Part shown: piece after piece, positions 50,359 to 63,637 of the stretch
Numbering within the stretch: position 1 is the stretch's first letter
Layout of the letters: the number at the start of each line of letters is the position of its first letter
Assembly (NCBI RefSeq): GCF_022631235.3
Contig: NZ_CP093310.2
Coordinates: 806,001 to 870,000, forward strand
Length of the DNA: 64,000 bases
DNA from: Psychrobacter raelei
Lineage (GTDB): Bacteria > Pseudomonadota > Gammaproteobacteria > Pseudomonadales > Moraxellaceae
Direction: 5' to 3'
Program-made: the position numbers and the translations under genes
The notes under the pieces: generated by a model
What the model was told of the DNA's origin: nothing
Database searches by the model: none
Seen by the model: only the letters and a program-made list of their open reading frames with translations

Positions 50359-50489
50359 TTATTTTAGTTAATGAGTGTTTGATTATAATAGTCTGGTAGA
50401 ACGCGTAAGCTTAGCCAATCTGTTTTTGTAATATTGGATTGTCTATGCCATCTGTTTATCCCAAAAAAGAAGGTCAATAATCGTGTAGA

Positions 50490-50780
50490 TTAACCTTCTA
50501 GTACGCCCAATACGTCAGACTCTTTCATGATTAATAATTCTTCGCCGTTAACTTTTACGGTTTGGCCGGCATATTGACCAAACAATACTTTATCGCCAAC
50601 TTTTACGTCTAAAGCACGTACTTCACCGTTTTCACGGATTTGACCATTGCCCACAGCAAGGATTTCACCTTGTGATGGTTTTTCTTGAGCAGAACCTGGC
50701 AATAAGATACCGCCGGCCGTTTTTTGTTCTTCTTCCACACGGCGGACAACGATGCGGTCATGTAAAGGGCGAATATTCAT
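50490..50780 (-). CDS. groES: Co-chaperonin GroES (10 kDa)
   Basis: A 96-residue co-chaperonin with the family start [29 protein letters not shown], including the mobile-loop region, and the end [19 protein letters not shown] precedes the ATG. It caps the GroEL ring. It is first in the groESL operon, downstream of the heat-shock promoter at 50909-50936. Confidence 0.99.
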
Positions 50781-51112
50781 TGTTCACTCCATTAAAAGTT
50801 CAATTAAGTTGATAAAAGTTTACCCATATCACTCATAAAAATATTGTTGTTTAACAGAATATCAAGGGTAACGATTGCATTCTGCTATGAGCTATGGGGT
50901 TGTCCTAAAAGTGGGGTTGATTGAGTATCTTTTCAACCTTAAAAAAGTAATTTTTTTTATTAACAAAGCTGACAAGTGAGGTATGCCTGTATAGACTAAC
51001 GCCTACATGGATTATTAGGTTTTATGTTAACCTCGGTTATTTTAGGCAGTAATAGACTAAAAATCCGCTTTTAATCGGTCAAAAACGCGGTATTTGGGTG
51101 GGAGAGTGACTT
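50781..51112. other. Divergent promoter region between groES and the thioesterase gene
   Basis: About 330 bases without a gene. It contains the groESL heat-shock promoter described separately, plus AT-rich sequence (50941-50975 is mostly A and T). A promoter for the thioesterase gene is expected at about 51020-51080; AGTGACTT precedes its ATG. Confidence 0.5.
50909..50936 (-). promoter_or_regulatory. Sigma-32 (heat-shock) promoter of groESL
   Basis: On the minus strand TTGAAA (50931-50936), then 14 bases, then CCCCACTT (50909-50916). This closely matches the sigma-32 consensus (CTTGAAA, about 11-16 bases, CCCCATNT). It directs transcription into groES, whose ATG is about 130 bases downstream. 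Confidence 0.8.
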
Positions 51113-51670
51113 ATGAACATGCTTATTCGTTTTTTTATTTTATTGGCTTTATTAAAACAAGAGTCAAAGCAGCGGCCATCCGCTGACAGCGTCACCACCG
51201 CTCAAAAACCAAAACTCACACAAGCGGAGTTGTTCACGCCCGTTAGCCGAAGCTATCGCGTACTGCCGCATGATATGGGGTTTCGAGATCACCTGCCCAA
51301 CTACCGCTATTTGTCTTTTGTTGAGCTCAATGTCACCGCTTGGCTGTACAACATCCTCAAAAAAAACGGTCTAGGCGGGCTGAGCATGGACTGGATTATC
51401 TCGATGCAAGAGATGGTATATCTCAAACAAATCAAGTTTTTGAGTAAAATGACGGTCACTAGTACTTTAGAGGGGTGGGATGAAAAATACGTTTATTTTC
51501 AGCACCACTTTTATGTCAAAAATACGTTGATGGCCGTTGGTCTCACCAAATTTGTGTTGATGAATAAAAAAGGCAAGCAGCTGCCCTCAAGTATTGGCAT
51601 GCAAGGTGAGCATTTGACCGAAGTTATTAACACTTGGAATGCCAACCAAACTGCTATCAAGTCTCAGTAA
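51113..51670 (+). CDS. Hot-dog fold thioesterase-like protein (THEM6-like)
   Basis: A 185-residue protein. After a short hydrophobic N-terminus (LIRFFILLALL) and a polar linker, it has the acyl-CoA thioesterase-like stretch YRVLPHDMGFRDHLPNYRYLSFVELNVTAWLYNIL, then MDWIISMQEMVYLKQIKFLSKMTVTSTLEGWDEKYVYFQHHFYVK, a hot-dog fold pattern. The DHLPNYRYLSFVE motif resembles eukaryotic THEM6-type proteins. The acyl substrate is unknown. It is probably transcribed alone or with the following iscX gene, 146 bases away. Confidence 0.75.
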   Translation: MNMLIRFFILLALLKQESKQRPSADSVTTAQKPKLTQAELFTPVSRSYRVLPHDMGFRDHLPNYRYLSFVELNVTAWLYNILKKNGLGGLSMDWIISMQEMVYLKQIKFLSKMTVTSTLEGWDEKYVYFQHHFYVKNTLMAVGLTKFVLMNKKGKQLPSSIGMQGEHLTEVINTWNANQTAIKSQ

Positions 51671-51720
51671 CAACCTATTTTGAAAAAACAGGCTATATAC
51701 CAACTGGCAAATTTGTTACG

Positions 51721-51748
51721 ATTGAGCTTATAAAATTGAGCTTATAAA
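51721..51748 (+). repeat. 14-bp tandem repeat in the spacer before iscX
   Basis: ATTGAGCTTATAAA is repeated exactly twice, at 51721-51734 and 51735-51748. Confidence 0.8.
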
Positions 51749-51816
51749 TAGGACGGGTGAGTCGTTCCTATGAGCTTTTTATATAAAAAACTGATGAATA
51801 AAATAAGGACAGCGTT

Positions 51817-52026
51817 ATGGCGCCGCAAAAATTAAAATGGACTGACAGCCTCGATATCGCTATCGAGCTTGTTGAGAAGTTTCCAGATACCGACCCACAA
51901 TATATTCGATTTACCGACTTGCACCGCTGGGTAACTGAGCTTGAAAACTTTGATGATGACCCTCAAAAGTCGAACGAAGGCATTCTTGAGGCCATTCAAA
52001 TGAACTGGATTGATGAGGCAGACTAG
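51817..52026 (+). CDS. iscX: Fe-S cluster assembly regulator IscX
   Basis: A 69-residue acidic protein matching IscX (YfhJ) over its whole length: [53 protein letters not shown] and a C-terminal NWIDEAD. IscX binds the cysteine desulfurase IscS and modulates iron-sulfur assembly. In E. coli it ends the isc operon; here it is detached from other isc genes. GGACAGCGTT precedes the ATG. Confidence 0.95.
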   Translation: MAPQKLKWTDSLDIAIELVEKFPDTDPQYIRFTDLHRWVTELENFDDDPQKSNEGILEAIQMNWIDEAD

Positions 52027-52126
52027 CTAATTTTTATAAAGCTAAGTCTATTTAAAGTATTAAGGTTTGTCAGGCTCAGTCCTATAAACCATGTCCTATA
52101 AGCTGAGTCATATAAAATTCGGTCAT

Positions 52127-52165
52127 AATAAAGCCAGTGTCTGAATTAAGATACTGGCTTTATTT
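52127..52165. terminator. Bidirectional terminator between iscX and dapE
   Basis: AATAAAGCCAGTGTC pairs with GATACTGGCTTTATT (one mismatch) around TGAATTAA, ending in T on both strands. It serves the convergent iscX and dapE genes. Confidence 0.88.
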
Positions 52166-52245
52166 GTATCACGTCGCACTGCAGTGTCCTAAAACAGCAT
52201 CATATCTGAGTAGGAGGCATTATAAAGACACCTGATAAAACAGCG

Positions 52246-53454
52246 CTAACCCAGCAACAACTCTTCTAGCATACGCTCATAAATCTGAGCCAATTTACCA
52301 ATATCATCAATCTCCACACGCTCATCCACCTGATGAATGGTCGCATTACGCACGCCAAGCTCGACCACTTGCGCACCAGTTGGCGCAATAAAGCGGCCGT
52401 CAGAAGTACCGCCCGAGGTCGATAACTGAGTGTCGGTACCGGTAATGTCTTTGATGGCTACTTTACACGCATCCACCAGCTTGCCTTCAGCAGTTAAGAA
52501 CGGATTACCTGATAACTTCCAGTCAATCTCATAGGTAGCCTCAGTATTGGCAAATTGCTTATCCAAGATTTCATGGGTTTTGGCGCGTAATTCTTCTTCG
52601 GTGGTTTCAGTCGAGAATCTAAAGTTAAACACCACCTCAACGCTTTCTGGAATCACATTGTTTGCACCAGTACCACCGTTGATGTTTGAGATTTGCATCG
52701 ACGTTGCTGGGAAAAAGTCATTGCCTTTGTCCCATTCAGTAACGCTAAACTCAGCCAAAGCAGGCAATAAAGCGTGAATTGGATTAACCGCTAAATGAGG
52801 GTAGGCGACATGGCCTTGTTTGCCGGTCACCGTTAAAATACCGCCCAACGAGCCACGGCGTCCATTTTTGATCACATCACCTAAGCTGTCTGTACTTGAT
52901 GGCTCACCGACTAAGCAATAGGTTATTTTCTCATTTCGTGCTTCTAAAACCTCAACCACTTTAACCGTACCATTAATTGATGGGCCTTCTTCATCTGAGG
53001 TAATCAGCATGGCGATTGAGCCATTATGGTCAGGATGGTTTTTGACAAAGCGCTCAGTAGCGACAGTAAAGGCGGCAATACCGGTTTTCATATCAGCCGC
53101 ACCACGTCCCCAAAGGTAGCCATCATGTACTTTGGCGTCAAAAGGTGCAATGCGCCAATTGTCCGGATTACCGGTAGGCACCACATCGGTATGGCCGGCG
53201 AAGCACACCACAGGGTCTTGGTTGCCACGTCTGGCCCATAGGTTTTTTACCTGTGCATCGCGTCCGCTGGCTTGCTCATCACCAAAATACATAAACTCAT
53301 GCGCAAATCCAAGCGGGCTTAAACGCTCAACCAATACCTCCTGACAGCCTTTATCGTGAGGTGTCACAGAGTCTCGGCGCATCAGCTCAATACTAAGCTC
53401 TAAGGTTTGTTTCTGATGGTCAGTGGCGGTATTCGATGGGTCGCTTGTGTGCAT
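52246..53454 (-). CDS. dapE: Succinyl-diaminopimelate desuccinylase
   Basis: A 402-residue M20-type metallohydrolase for lysine and diaminopimelate synthesis. Visible zinc-site motifs are [11 protein letters not shown] (His), [16 protein letters not shown] (bridging Asp), [12 protein letters not shown] (catalytic and metal Glu), and the late [23 protein letters not shown]. The N-terminus is extended by about 20 residues relative to E. coli DapE. It is convergent with iscX and followed upstream by a 2-oxoglutarate oxygenase gene in the same direction. Confidence 0.96.
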   Translation of the reverse strand: MHTSDPSNTATDHQKQTLELSIELMRRDSVTPHDKGCQEVLVERLSPLGFAHEFMYFGDEQASGRDAQVKNLWARRGNQDPVVCFAGHTDVVPTGNPDNWRIAPFDAKVHDGYLWGRGAADMKTGIAAFTVATERFVKNHPDHNGSIAMLITSDEEGPSINGTVKVVEVLEARNEKITYCLVGEPSSTDSLGDVIKNGRRGSLGGILTVTGKQGHVAYPHLAVNPIHALLPALAEFSVTEWDKGNDFFPATSMQISNINGGTGANNVIPESVEVVFNFRFSTETTEEELRAKTHEILDKQFANTEATYEIDWKLSGNPFLTAEGKLVDACKVAIKDITGTDTQLSTSGGTSDGRFIAPTGAQVVELGVRNATIHQVDERVEIDDIGKLAQIYERMLEELLLG

Positions 53455-53577
53455 AAATTCCTCAAGATATAAAGTAAAGGCTAAAAGATAGGGCTAAAAA
53501 AGGGGTGGGGCAATTGTAGTATGCCGCATAGGGCTTATGACGTATAGCGCCTTATTAAGTCATCAGCCTGCCGTTAG

Positions 53578-54492
53578 CTATAGTGGCTCGGCAATGAGCA
53601 GGGCATCATCACAGCGTAGCCAAGTGGCAATAGAGTAGCGCTGGCGATGGGCAAGCTCGACTTGGTGCAGCAAGTTACTATCAAAGATAACCAAACGATT
53701 GGCTTTAGGCATAAGCTGATGCGTCTGTCCCTCACTGTCTATAATAGACAACTCACCGCCGTCATCAAGTGTCCAGTCATCATTAAGGTAAAATACCGCC
53801 GAAATTACCCGCTCATCTCGGCCGACCGGATTGTCAGAATGCCACTTATAACCAAATCCTGGTGGATAGCAGGCATAATGCGCCTCACTGTGACGAATAC
53901 CGGCAAATAAGGTGCGATTAAACAAAAAGGCCAGATCATTAATGCTGTTGAGATAGTAAAAGCCGGCAAAAAAGTCCTTAGTAATCCAGCGAATTCTATC
54001 GCCGCGAATGTCCGTTTTGCGTACGCCTTCAGTCAGCTTGGCATCTCGATACTCAACAAAGCCACTTTCTGCTTGCAGCGCCAATAACGCTGTGGGCTGA
54101 TACAGATCATCTAAGACGATAAAGCCTTGCTTGACAAAGCTATCGAGCATGTCTGCATCAAGTCTTTTTGCCCAATCTACCGCAAAGTCAGCTTGTTCAA
54201 GCATCTTTTGGGTGTCGCTTAAATCAAATTTGGGCACAAGAGCCTGTTTGAGTGAAGGACTTAACGATAAATAGTCTGTGTCAGGAGGCAGTTGCTTTAG
54301 CACTTGCTGCGCCAGCTGTTTGGATTGCACTAAATCGTCGGGAGTTAAAGGTGGTGGAATGGCTATGGTGATTGGGTCTTGGGGAGTGCAAGGGGTAGTG
54401 TTGAGGTTGCTTTCAATTTCAATTAAGGGGCTATCATTTAAGCTGTTTTCAATTAAGCTGCTTGTAAGGGTCGTTTTAACGACTGAGGCCAT
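53578..54492 (-). CDS. 2-oxoglutarate/Fe(II)-dependent oxygenase (SM-20/prolyl hydroxylase-like)
   Basis: About 304 residues from the ATG at 54492 (a GTG at 54513 is less likely). The C-terminal oxygenase domain has the iron motif HxD in WHSDNP, and a distal His in LLHQVE followed by RYSIATW (the 2-oxoglutarate Arg), with FYLNDDWTLDDGGELSI between. The N-terminal about 120 residues are polar and not recognised. Similar bacterial proteins hydroxylate prolines in translation factors, but the substrate here is unknown. It is followed by dapE, about 120 bases downstream. Confidence 0.87.
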   Translation of the reverse strand: MASVVKTTLTSSLIENSLNDSPLIEIESNLNTTPCTPQDPITIAIPPPLTPDDLVQSKQLAQQVLKQLPPDTDYLSLSPSLKQALVPKFDLSDTQKMLEQADFAVDWAKRLDADMLDSFVKQGFIVLDDLYQPTALLALQAESGFVEYRDAKLTEGVRKTDIRGDRIRWITKDFFAGFYYLNSINDLAFLFNRTLFAGIRHSEAHYACYPPGFGYKWHSDNPVGRDERVISAVFYLNDDWTLDDGGELSIIDSEGQTHQLMPKANRLVIFDSNLLHQVELAHRQRYSIATWLRCDDALLIAEPL

Positions 54493-54684
54493 TGGTGGAT
54501 TCCCGATTATCACTACTTTATTAAACCAAAAAGTTGGTAAAACAGAGCGTAGCAGTTAAAAAGTGCTGAGTTATAGGTCTAGATGGGTACTATTAACCAT
54601 TAATATACTCATTTTAAACCAGCTTATGCTACCATAGAACTAATTTTTGATAATGAACCTTTCTACACTAAAACAAGCTAACTT

Positions 54685-55560
54685 ATGAATTACAAACATG
54701 CCTATCACGCCGGTAATTTTGCCGACGTTGCCAAACACATTTTACTGGTACAACTGCTGAATCAAATGAGCAAAAAGGGCAAACCTTATTATGCTCTTGA
54801 TGCTTACGGTGGTCGTGGTCTTTACTCACTAAGCAGTGAAGAGGCACGAAAAACAGGCGAAGCCAAAGCCGGTGTCCAAAAGATTTTGGAGGCTGATGTC
54901 TCTGAAGCACCTGAAGCGGTTCGTCAGTATGTAGACGATATCAAACAAGCCCGTCAGACTTATGACAAGTATGTCTATCCAGGATCACCTTGGTGGATCG
55001 CCAATCATGTTGAAAAACATCCTGAAGTTAAGGTGCGCGCAGAAGCTTTTGAGTTTAAAAACACCGAATACGATGCCCTAAACTATCAGCTGTATCAATT
55101 GCCTATCGGTATTCACAACCGTGATGCCTTTGAAGGTATTCGCGCAGTGATCCCGCCCGTAGAGCGCCGCGGTGTGATTTTAATTGATCCGCCTTATGAG
55201 CAAGAGCACAAAGACTTTACTCGTTTAGTGGAGCTGTTGGTTGCTTCTATGACCAAGTGGCCACAAGGCGTGTATGCGTTATGGTTTCCTATCAAAAATA
55301 TTGAAGCGGTTGAGCTTTTTTATAAAAAGATGAAGCGTACCGGTATTCGTAAGCAGCTACTGTGTGAGCTAAATATTTATCCGAATGATGTGGCAGTGGG
55401 CCTAAACGGTACCGGTATGCTCATTATTAATCCGCCTTGGCAGTTTGATCAACATGCGCGTCAGATTTTAAACTTCATCCAACCTTTAATGCGCCCTGAA
55501 GATGCGCCTGATTTACCACAAAGCCAAGCAGTAAACGTGCGCTGGCTAGTGGGCGAATAG
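54685..55560 (+). CDS. rlmJ: 23S rRNA (adenine-2030-N6)-methyltransferase
   Basis: A 291-residue methyltransferase. It has the family start MNYKHAYHAGNFADVAKHILLVQLLN, ALDAYGGRGLYSLSSEEA (SAM-binding region) and the catalytic DPPYE motif in VILIDPPYEQEH, with LNIYPNDVAVGLNGTGMLIINPPW near the end. These match E. coli RlmJ (YhiR), which methylates A2030 of 23S rRNA. It is followed at 59 bases by pssA, which is unrelated. Confidence 0.96.
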   Translation: MNYKHAYHAGNFADVAKHILLVQLLNQMSKKGKPYYALDAYGGRGLYSLSSEEARKTGEAKAGVQKILEADVSEAPEAVRQYVDDIKQARQTYDKYVYPGSPWWIANHVEKHPEVKVRAEAFEFKNTEYDALNYQLYQLPIGIHNRDAFEGIRAVIPPVERRGVILIDPPYEQEHKDFTRLVELLVASMTKWPQGVYALWFPIKNIEAVELFYKKMKRTGIRKQLLCELNIYPNDVAVGLNGTGMLIINPPWQFDQHARQILNFIQPLMRPEDAPDLPQSQAVNVRWLVGE

Positions 55561-55618
55561 CGATTAGTAGAAAACGAATTGACGAATAATTGAAGGTTAG
55601 ATCCTAGAGGGATGTAGT

Positions 55619-56470
55619 ATGACGACTCCAGATTCATCGCAGCCAGATGAGGCACCGCTTAATCATCCGCAGCCTACACGTCAGACAGAGTCTGGTATTG
55701 AAGGCTTGGATAGCTTGACTTTTGAAGTGATTGAGCAAGAGGTGGCAGATGGTAAGCCTGTGGTCAGCCGCGGCGTGTATTTGGCACCCAACCTAATCAC
55801 TACGCTGTCCTTGTTATCAGGTTTTTTCTCAATTCTATCTAGTACTCAAGGTCACTTCTACAAAGCTTCCTTGGCCATCTTTTTGTCCGCTATCTTGGAT
55901 GGCGCTGATGGCCGAGTAGCACGCATGCTCAATGCGCAAAGCCCTTTTGGTGAGCAATATGATTCATTGGCAGATATGCTTGCCTTTGGTGTGGCACCCG
56001 CCATTTTAATCTATAGCTTTGCGCTTCAGCCCTTAGGGCGGGTGGGCATTGCCTGTGCGTTCGTATTTACAGCTTGTGCCGCATTTCGTTTGGCACGCTT
56101 TAACGTACAAATTGGCGAAGTAGACAAAAAGTTCTTCGTCGGCTTGGCCAGTCCATTAGCGGCGATATTAGTCACGAGTGCCGTGATGGTTGCTATTGAT
56201 CACGACCAGTGGATTGGTCAGTATGACATTCAGGTGATGATCATTGCTGCAGTGTGGGTAGTGATTTGTGGTCTACTTATGGTCAGTAACCTCAAATACT
56301 ACAGCTTTAAAGAGTTTGATAAAAAGAAAGTTCCTTTTGTGGCATTGATTATTGCTGTATTAGTTATGGGTATTGTTTTATATGATATTCCAGTGGGTAT
56401 TTTAGCCATTGGCATTATTTATGCTTTGTCGGGCATTGTCTCAACCTTAAACACCAAAGTTAAAGGTTAG
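55619..56470 (+). CDS. pssA: CDP-diacylglycerol-serine O-phosphatidyltransferase
   Basis: A 283-residue CDP-alcohol phosphatidyltransferase. The diagnostic motif DGADGRVARMLNAQSPFGEQYDSLADM (about 93-119) carries the conserved acidic residues of the DG..AR....G..D...D pattern. Several membrane helices surround it, beginning GVYLAPNLITTLSLLSGFFSILS. It makes phosphatidylserine, precursor of phosphatidylethanolamine. The N-terminal about 60 residues are soluble and variable. It is the last gene before the rRNA operon. Confidence 0.92.
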   Translation: MTTPDSSQPDEAPLNHPQPTRQTESGIEGLDSLTFEVIEQEVADGKPVVSRGVYLAPNLITTLSLLSGFFSILSSTQGHFYKASLAIFLSAILDGADGRVARMLNAQSPFGEQYDSLADMLAFGVAPAILIYSFALQPLGRVGIACAFVFTACAAFRLARFNVQIGEVDKKFFVGLASPLAAILVTSAVMVAIDHDQWIGQYDIQVMIIAAVWVVICGLLMVSNLKYYSFKEFDKKKVPFVALIIAVLVMGIVLYDIPVGILAIGIIYALSGIVSTLNTKVKG

Positions 56471-57014
56471 ACTTTATAGCTAAGTTAATTGGTGCTTAGT
56501 TGCCTTAATATGGCCACTGGTCATTTATTTCAAAAAAGATTAAAAATGCAGTTGACAGAAAAAATAAACCCTCTATAATACGCCCTCACTAAGACGGACA
56601 TAGGGCAATAAATCGAGAGATTAAAGCTGGTCAGCTTAGAGAAAATTAAAAATTAAGTGTTGACAACGATATTAAAATCTATATAATAGTCAGCCTGCTC
56701 AGCGATAATGGTGTTACTAATTAATAACAACGATGCTAAGCAAAGATACAACTTAGGCTTGGACGACAAGCTAAGTAATTATTTAAAAGCTTAAATCAAA
56801 GAACAACTTGTGTGGATTTTTGCTGATTTAGGATGCTAAAAATTAAAGTTGGGACGTCATCTTTTCGGTGATGTGACTAACTATAAAAATTATCATTCTT
56901 TATTAGTAGAAAAACTCGAAGTTAATTCATTATATGAAACATACGGAAAAGCAATTTGCTAGTATTGAATGAGCCAAGTTTAGAAGCTTCTTTAAAGAGC
57001 TTCATAGCAAGATT
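56471..57014 (+). promoter_or_regulatory. rRNA operon promoter and leader region
   Basis: About 540 bases between pssA and 16S rRNA. Two tandem promoters are evident: TTGACA (56552-56557), 16 bases, TATAAT (56574-56579); and TTGACA (56660-56665), 16 bases, TATAAT (56682-56687). AT-rich runs before the first suit an UP element. AAAGAACAACTTGT at 56798-56811 pairs with a segment after 16S for RNase III processing. A GCTTCTTTAAA segment near 56988 resembles a boxA antitermination site. Confidence 0.85.
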
Positions 57015-58549
<1,535 letters not shown>

Positions 58550-58610
58550 TTGACGCATCCGGTCAGCAAGAATTCACAACAAGTTGTTCTTTGGTTTAGC
58601 AAGCTCTTAA

Positions 58611-58687
58611 GGGTCTGTAGCTCAGCTGGTTAGAGCACCGTGTTGATAACGCGGGGGTCATAAGTTCAAGTCTTATCAGACCCACCA
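58611..58687 (+). tRNA. tRNA-Ile (anticodon GAT)
   Basis: A 77-nt tRNA in the 16S-23S spacer with acceptor arms GGGTCTG/CAGACCC, anticodon loop TTGATAA and encoded CCA end. The 16S-Ile-Ala-23S order is standard for bacterial rrn operons. Confidence 0.98.
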
Positions 58688-58707
58688 CTTATAATACGGA
58701 AAGCACT

Positions 58708-58759
58708 AGAGAATCACAGATTCTCTCTTGCGAAGCTAAAATGTGCTCCCAGCACATTT
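58708..58759 (+). repeat. Two hairpins between the spacer tRNAs
   Basis: AGAGAATC-ACA-GATTCTCT (58708-58726) and AAATGTGCT-CCC-AGCACATTT (58739-58759) are both perfect stems with 3-base loops, located between tRNA-Ile and tRNA-Ala. They probably guide rRNA-tRNA processing. Confidence 0.6.
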
Positions 58760-58773
58760 ATATACGCTTCTCA

Positions 58774-58849
58774 GGGGCCATAGCTCAGTTGGTAGAGCGC
58801 CTGCCTTGCACGCAGGAGGTCAGGAGTTCGACTCTCCTTGGCTCCACCA
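58774..58849 (+). tRNA. tRNA-Ala (anticodon TGC)
   Basis: A 76-nt tRNA with acceptor arms GGGGCCA/TGGCTCC, anticodon loop CTTGCAC and encoded CCA end, in the usual second position of the 16S-23S spacer. Confidence 0.98.
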
Positions 58850-59264
58850 TATTGGATACAGATTTAAGAGTGAAAAGATATAAGCCAGAATTAAGCAATT
58901 GATAAAACGATTACTTACTTCTGTTTTATACAGAAACTATATGACGACTGGATGACAGCGTTATTACTATTTAAAAACATAGATATGAGTTGTAATACGG
59001 TTAGACGATGAATCATTCACTGAGCCATTGTCTAACCAGTAACCAACCTTTTAATGACATCAGTTGTTATCCCAAGGGGTTGGTTACAAAGTAAAGAGAA
59101 CTGAATCAAGCGTAAATTATCAAGGTGATATCGTTATAATTACGACAAACAACCTGTTAAGAACTAGATTTATGCATTGGTTAAAACACCTCGGATTACT
59201 TCGAGGTTGTCTTTAACCAATAGTAAATAAAAGCTTAGCGAACCAAGACTACTTGGGGTTGTAT
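58850..59264 (+). other. Spacer between tRNA-Ala and 23S, with processing structures
   Basis: About 415 bases without a gene. GTAACCAACC (59039-59048) pairs with GGTTGGTTAC (59088-59097). ATTGGTTAAA...TTTAACCAAT (59176-59221) encloses a CCTCG/CGAGG stem. The last bases GTATGGTCAAG (59261-59271) pair with CTTGACCATAC (62109-62119) past 23S, the mature-end processing stem. Confidence 0.65.
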
Positions 59265-62117
<2,853 letters not shown>

Positions 62118-62278
62118 ACAACACCCAAGTGGTTTTGTATAAGCTATAATTATTTCGATATCATCCTGATAATCATTTATAAATAATCACTTATTAACAG
62201 TGACTTGATTCAGGTTCTTGATATAATAGTCAAACAAAGTTAAGCTCACCCTTAACCAACTCATATCTATACCCCCTT

Positions 62279-62393
62279 TGCTGACGACAATAGCACGATG
62301 GAACCACCTGATCCCTTCTCGAACTCAGAAGTGAAACATCGTCGCGCCAATGGTAGTGTGGTTCGCCCATGTGAGAGTAGGTCATCGTCAGCT
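62279..62393 (+). rRNA. 5S ribosomal RNA
   Basis: About 115 nt with helix I arms GCTGACGA/TCGTCAGC and the conserved CGAACTCAGAAGTGAAAC and GGTAGTGTGG stretches. It is the last gene of the rrn operon, directly before the terminator at 62405. Confidence 0.96.
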
Positions 62394-62404
62394 CCCTATA
62401 CCTT

Positions 62405-62438
62405 AAAGCCCCTATTCATCCGAATGGGGGCTTTTTTT
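62405..62438 (+). terminator. Terminator of the rRNA operon
   Basis: AAGCCCCTATTC pairs with GAATGGGGGCTT (one mismatch) around ATCC, followed by seven T residues. Confidence 0.92.
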
Positions 62439-62580
62439 ATGTGCTCTATAAGAGATTTGTATGTTGCTTTCTGGAGCTTAATCCAAGGTGTTCTACCCAA
62501 AGCAAACAATCGCTTACCCATACAGCCCACTACTTTTGTTATGGTGTCTCTCTATCAACATTAACAAAAGTACTACTGCT

Positions 62581-63363
62581 ATGACTCCTTCCAAACTATT
62601 CGATTTAACCAATAAGACAGCTATTGTGACCGGTGGCGCCAATGGTATCGGCAAAGCATCTGCTATCCTACTTGCCCAGCACGGTGCTAATGTCGTTATT
62701 GCCGACCTAAAATTAGACGATGCACAAAAAGTCGCTAAAGAGATAACCGCTCTAGAGGACACAGATGCTCAAGCATTGGCCATTGAGTGCAATATTTTAA
62801 AAGATGATAACTTAACCAATCTTGTTGATAAAACCATTGAGACATTCGGTGCGGTTCATATCCTGATTAATAATGCTGGCGGCGGGGGCGGCGGAAAAGA
62901 AAACCCCTTTGAGATAGACGTTAGTGATTTTAAACGTGATTTTGAGCTGAACGTATTTAGCGGTTGGCGTCTATGTCAGCTGGTTGTGCCACATATGAAA
63001 AAAGCAGGTTATGGCTCTATTATCTTCACGACCTCTATGGCCAGCATCAATAAAAGCCCTAACATGAGCGGTTATGCCAGCTCAAAAGCTGCGGTTAATC
63101 ATATGGTCGCAAACCTTGCTCACGACTTTGGCCCAGAAGTACGCATTAATGCCGTAGGACCAGGCGCCACCAAAACAGACGCTCTGCAAACGGTGTTAAC
63201 GCCTGAGCTTGAAGATAAGATGTTAGAGCATACTCCAATTAAGCGCTTAGGCGAACCTGAAGATATTGCAGGGGCCATGCTGTACTTTGCCTCTCCCATA
63301 TCTGAGTGGGTGAGTGGACAGACCTTATTTGTAAATGGTGGGGGCACGCAGACGTTAGATTGA
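62581..63363 (+). CDS. SDR oxidoreductase resembling 7-alpha-hydroxysteroid dehydrogenase
   Basis: A 260-residue short-chain dehydrogenase; the ATG at 62581 is chosen over a GTG at 62488 because it gives the family-length N-terminus, although no clear ribosome-binding site precedes it. Features are TGGANGIGKAS (cofactor loop), NNAGGGGGG, and the catalytic Ser-Tyr-Lys in TTSMASINKSPNMSGYASSKAA. The C-terminus (LTPELEDKMLEHTPIKRLGEPEDIAGA, WVSGQTLFVNGGG) is strikingly similar to E. coli HdhA. Its native substrate is unknown; bile acids are unlikely in an environmental bacterium. Confidence 0.88.
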   Translation: MTPSKLFDLTNKTAIVTGGANGIGKASAILLAQHGANVVIADLKLDDAQKVAKEITALEDTDAQALAIECNILKDDNLTNLVDKTIETFGAVHILINNAGGGGGGKENPFEIDVSDFKRDFELNVFSGWRLCQLVVPHMKKAGYGSIIFTTSMASINKSPNMSGYASSKAAVNHMVANLAHDFGPEVRINAVGPGATKTDALQTVLTPELEDKMLEHTPIKRLGEPEDIAGAMLYFASPISEWVSGQTLFVNGGGTQTLD

Positions 63364-63637
63364 TAATAGCAACTCTTAAACTTGCCCTTTTATAGTCAAG
63401 TCAAGGTAAAAGTGCTATCCGTTACTCTATGCAGTACTTTCAAATTAAGGTTCTGTATTTACATAGATTAAAGATGGATAGCGCCTGGTTGAATACCCTG
63501 ATAGTCAAAAAGTCAATTTAGACGGAAATACCTTACTGCCTGGATTTATGGCTTATGTTTTTCATTTTTAGCCTGATAGGCTATGCCGTAATATGTAATA
63601 ATTGTTTATTAAGTACGAGAGTTTTTAAGGAGCTTTT

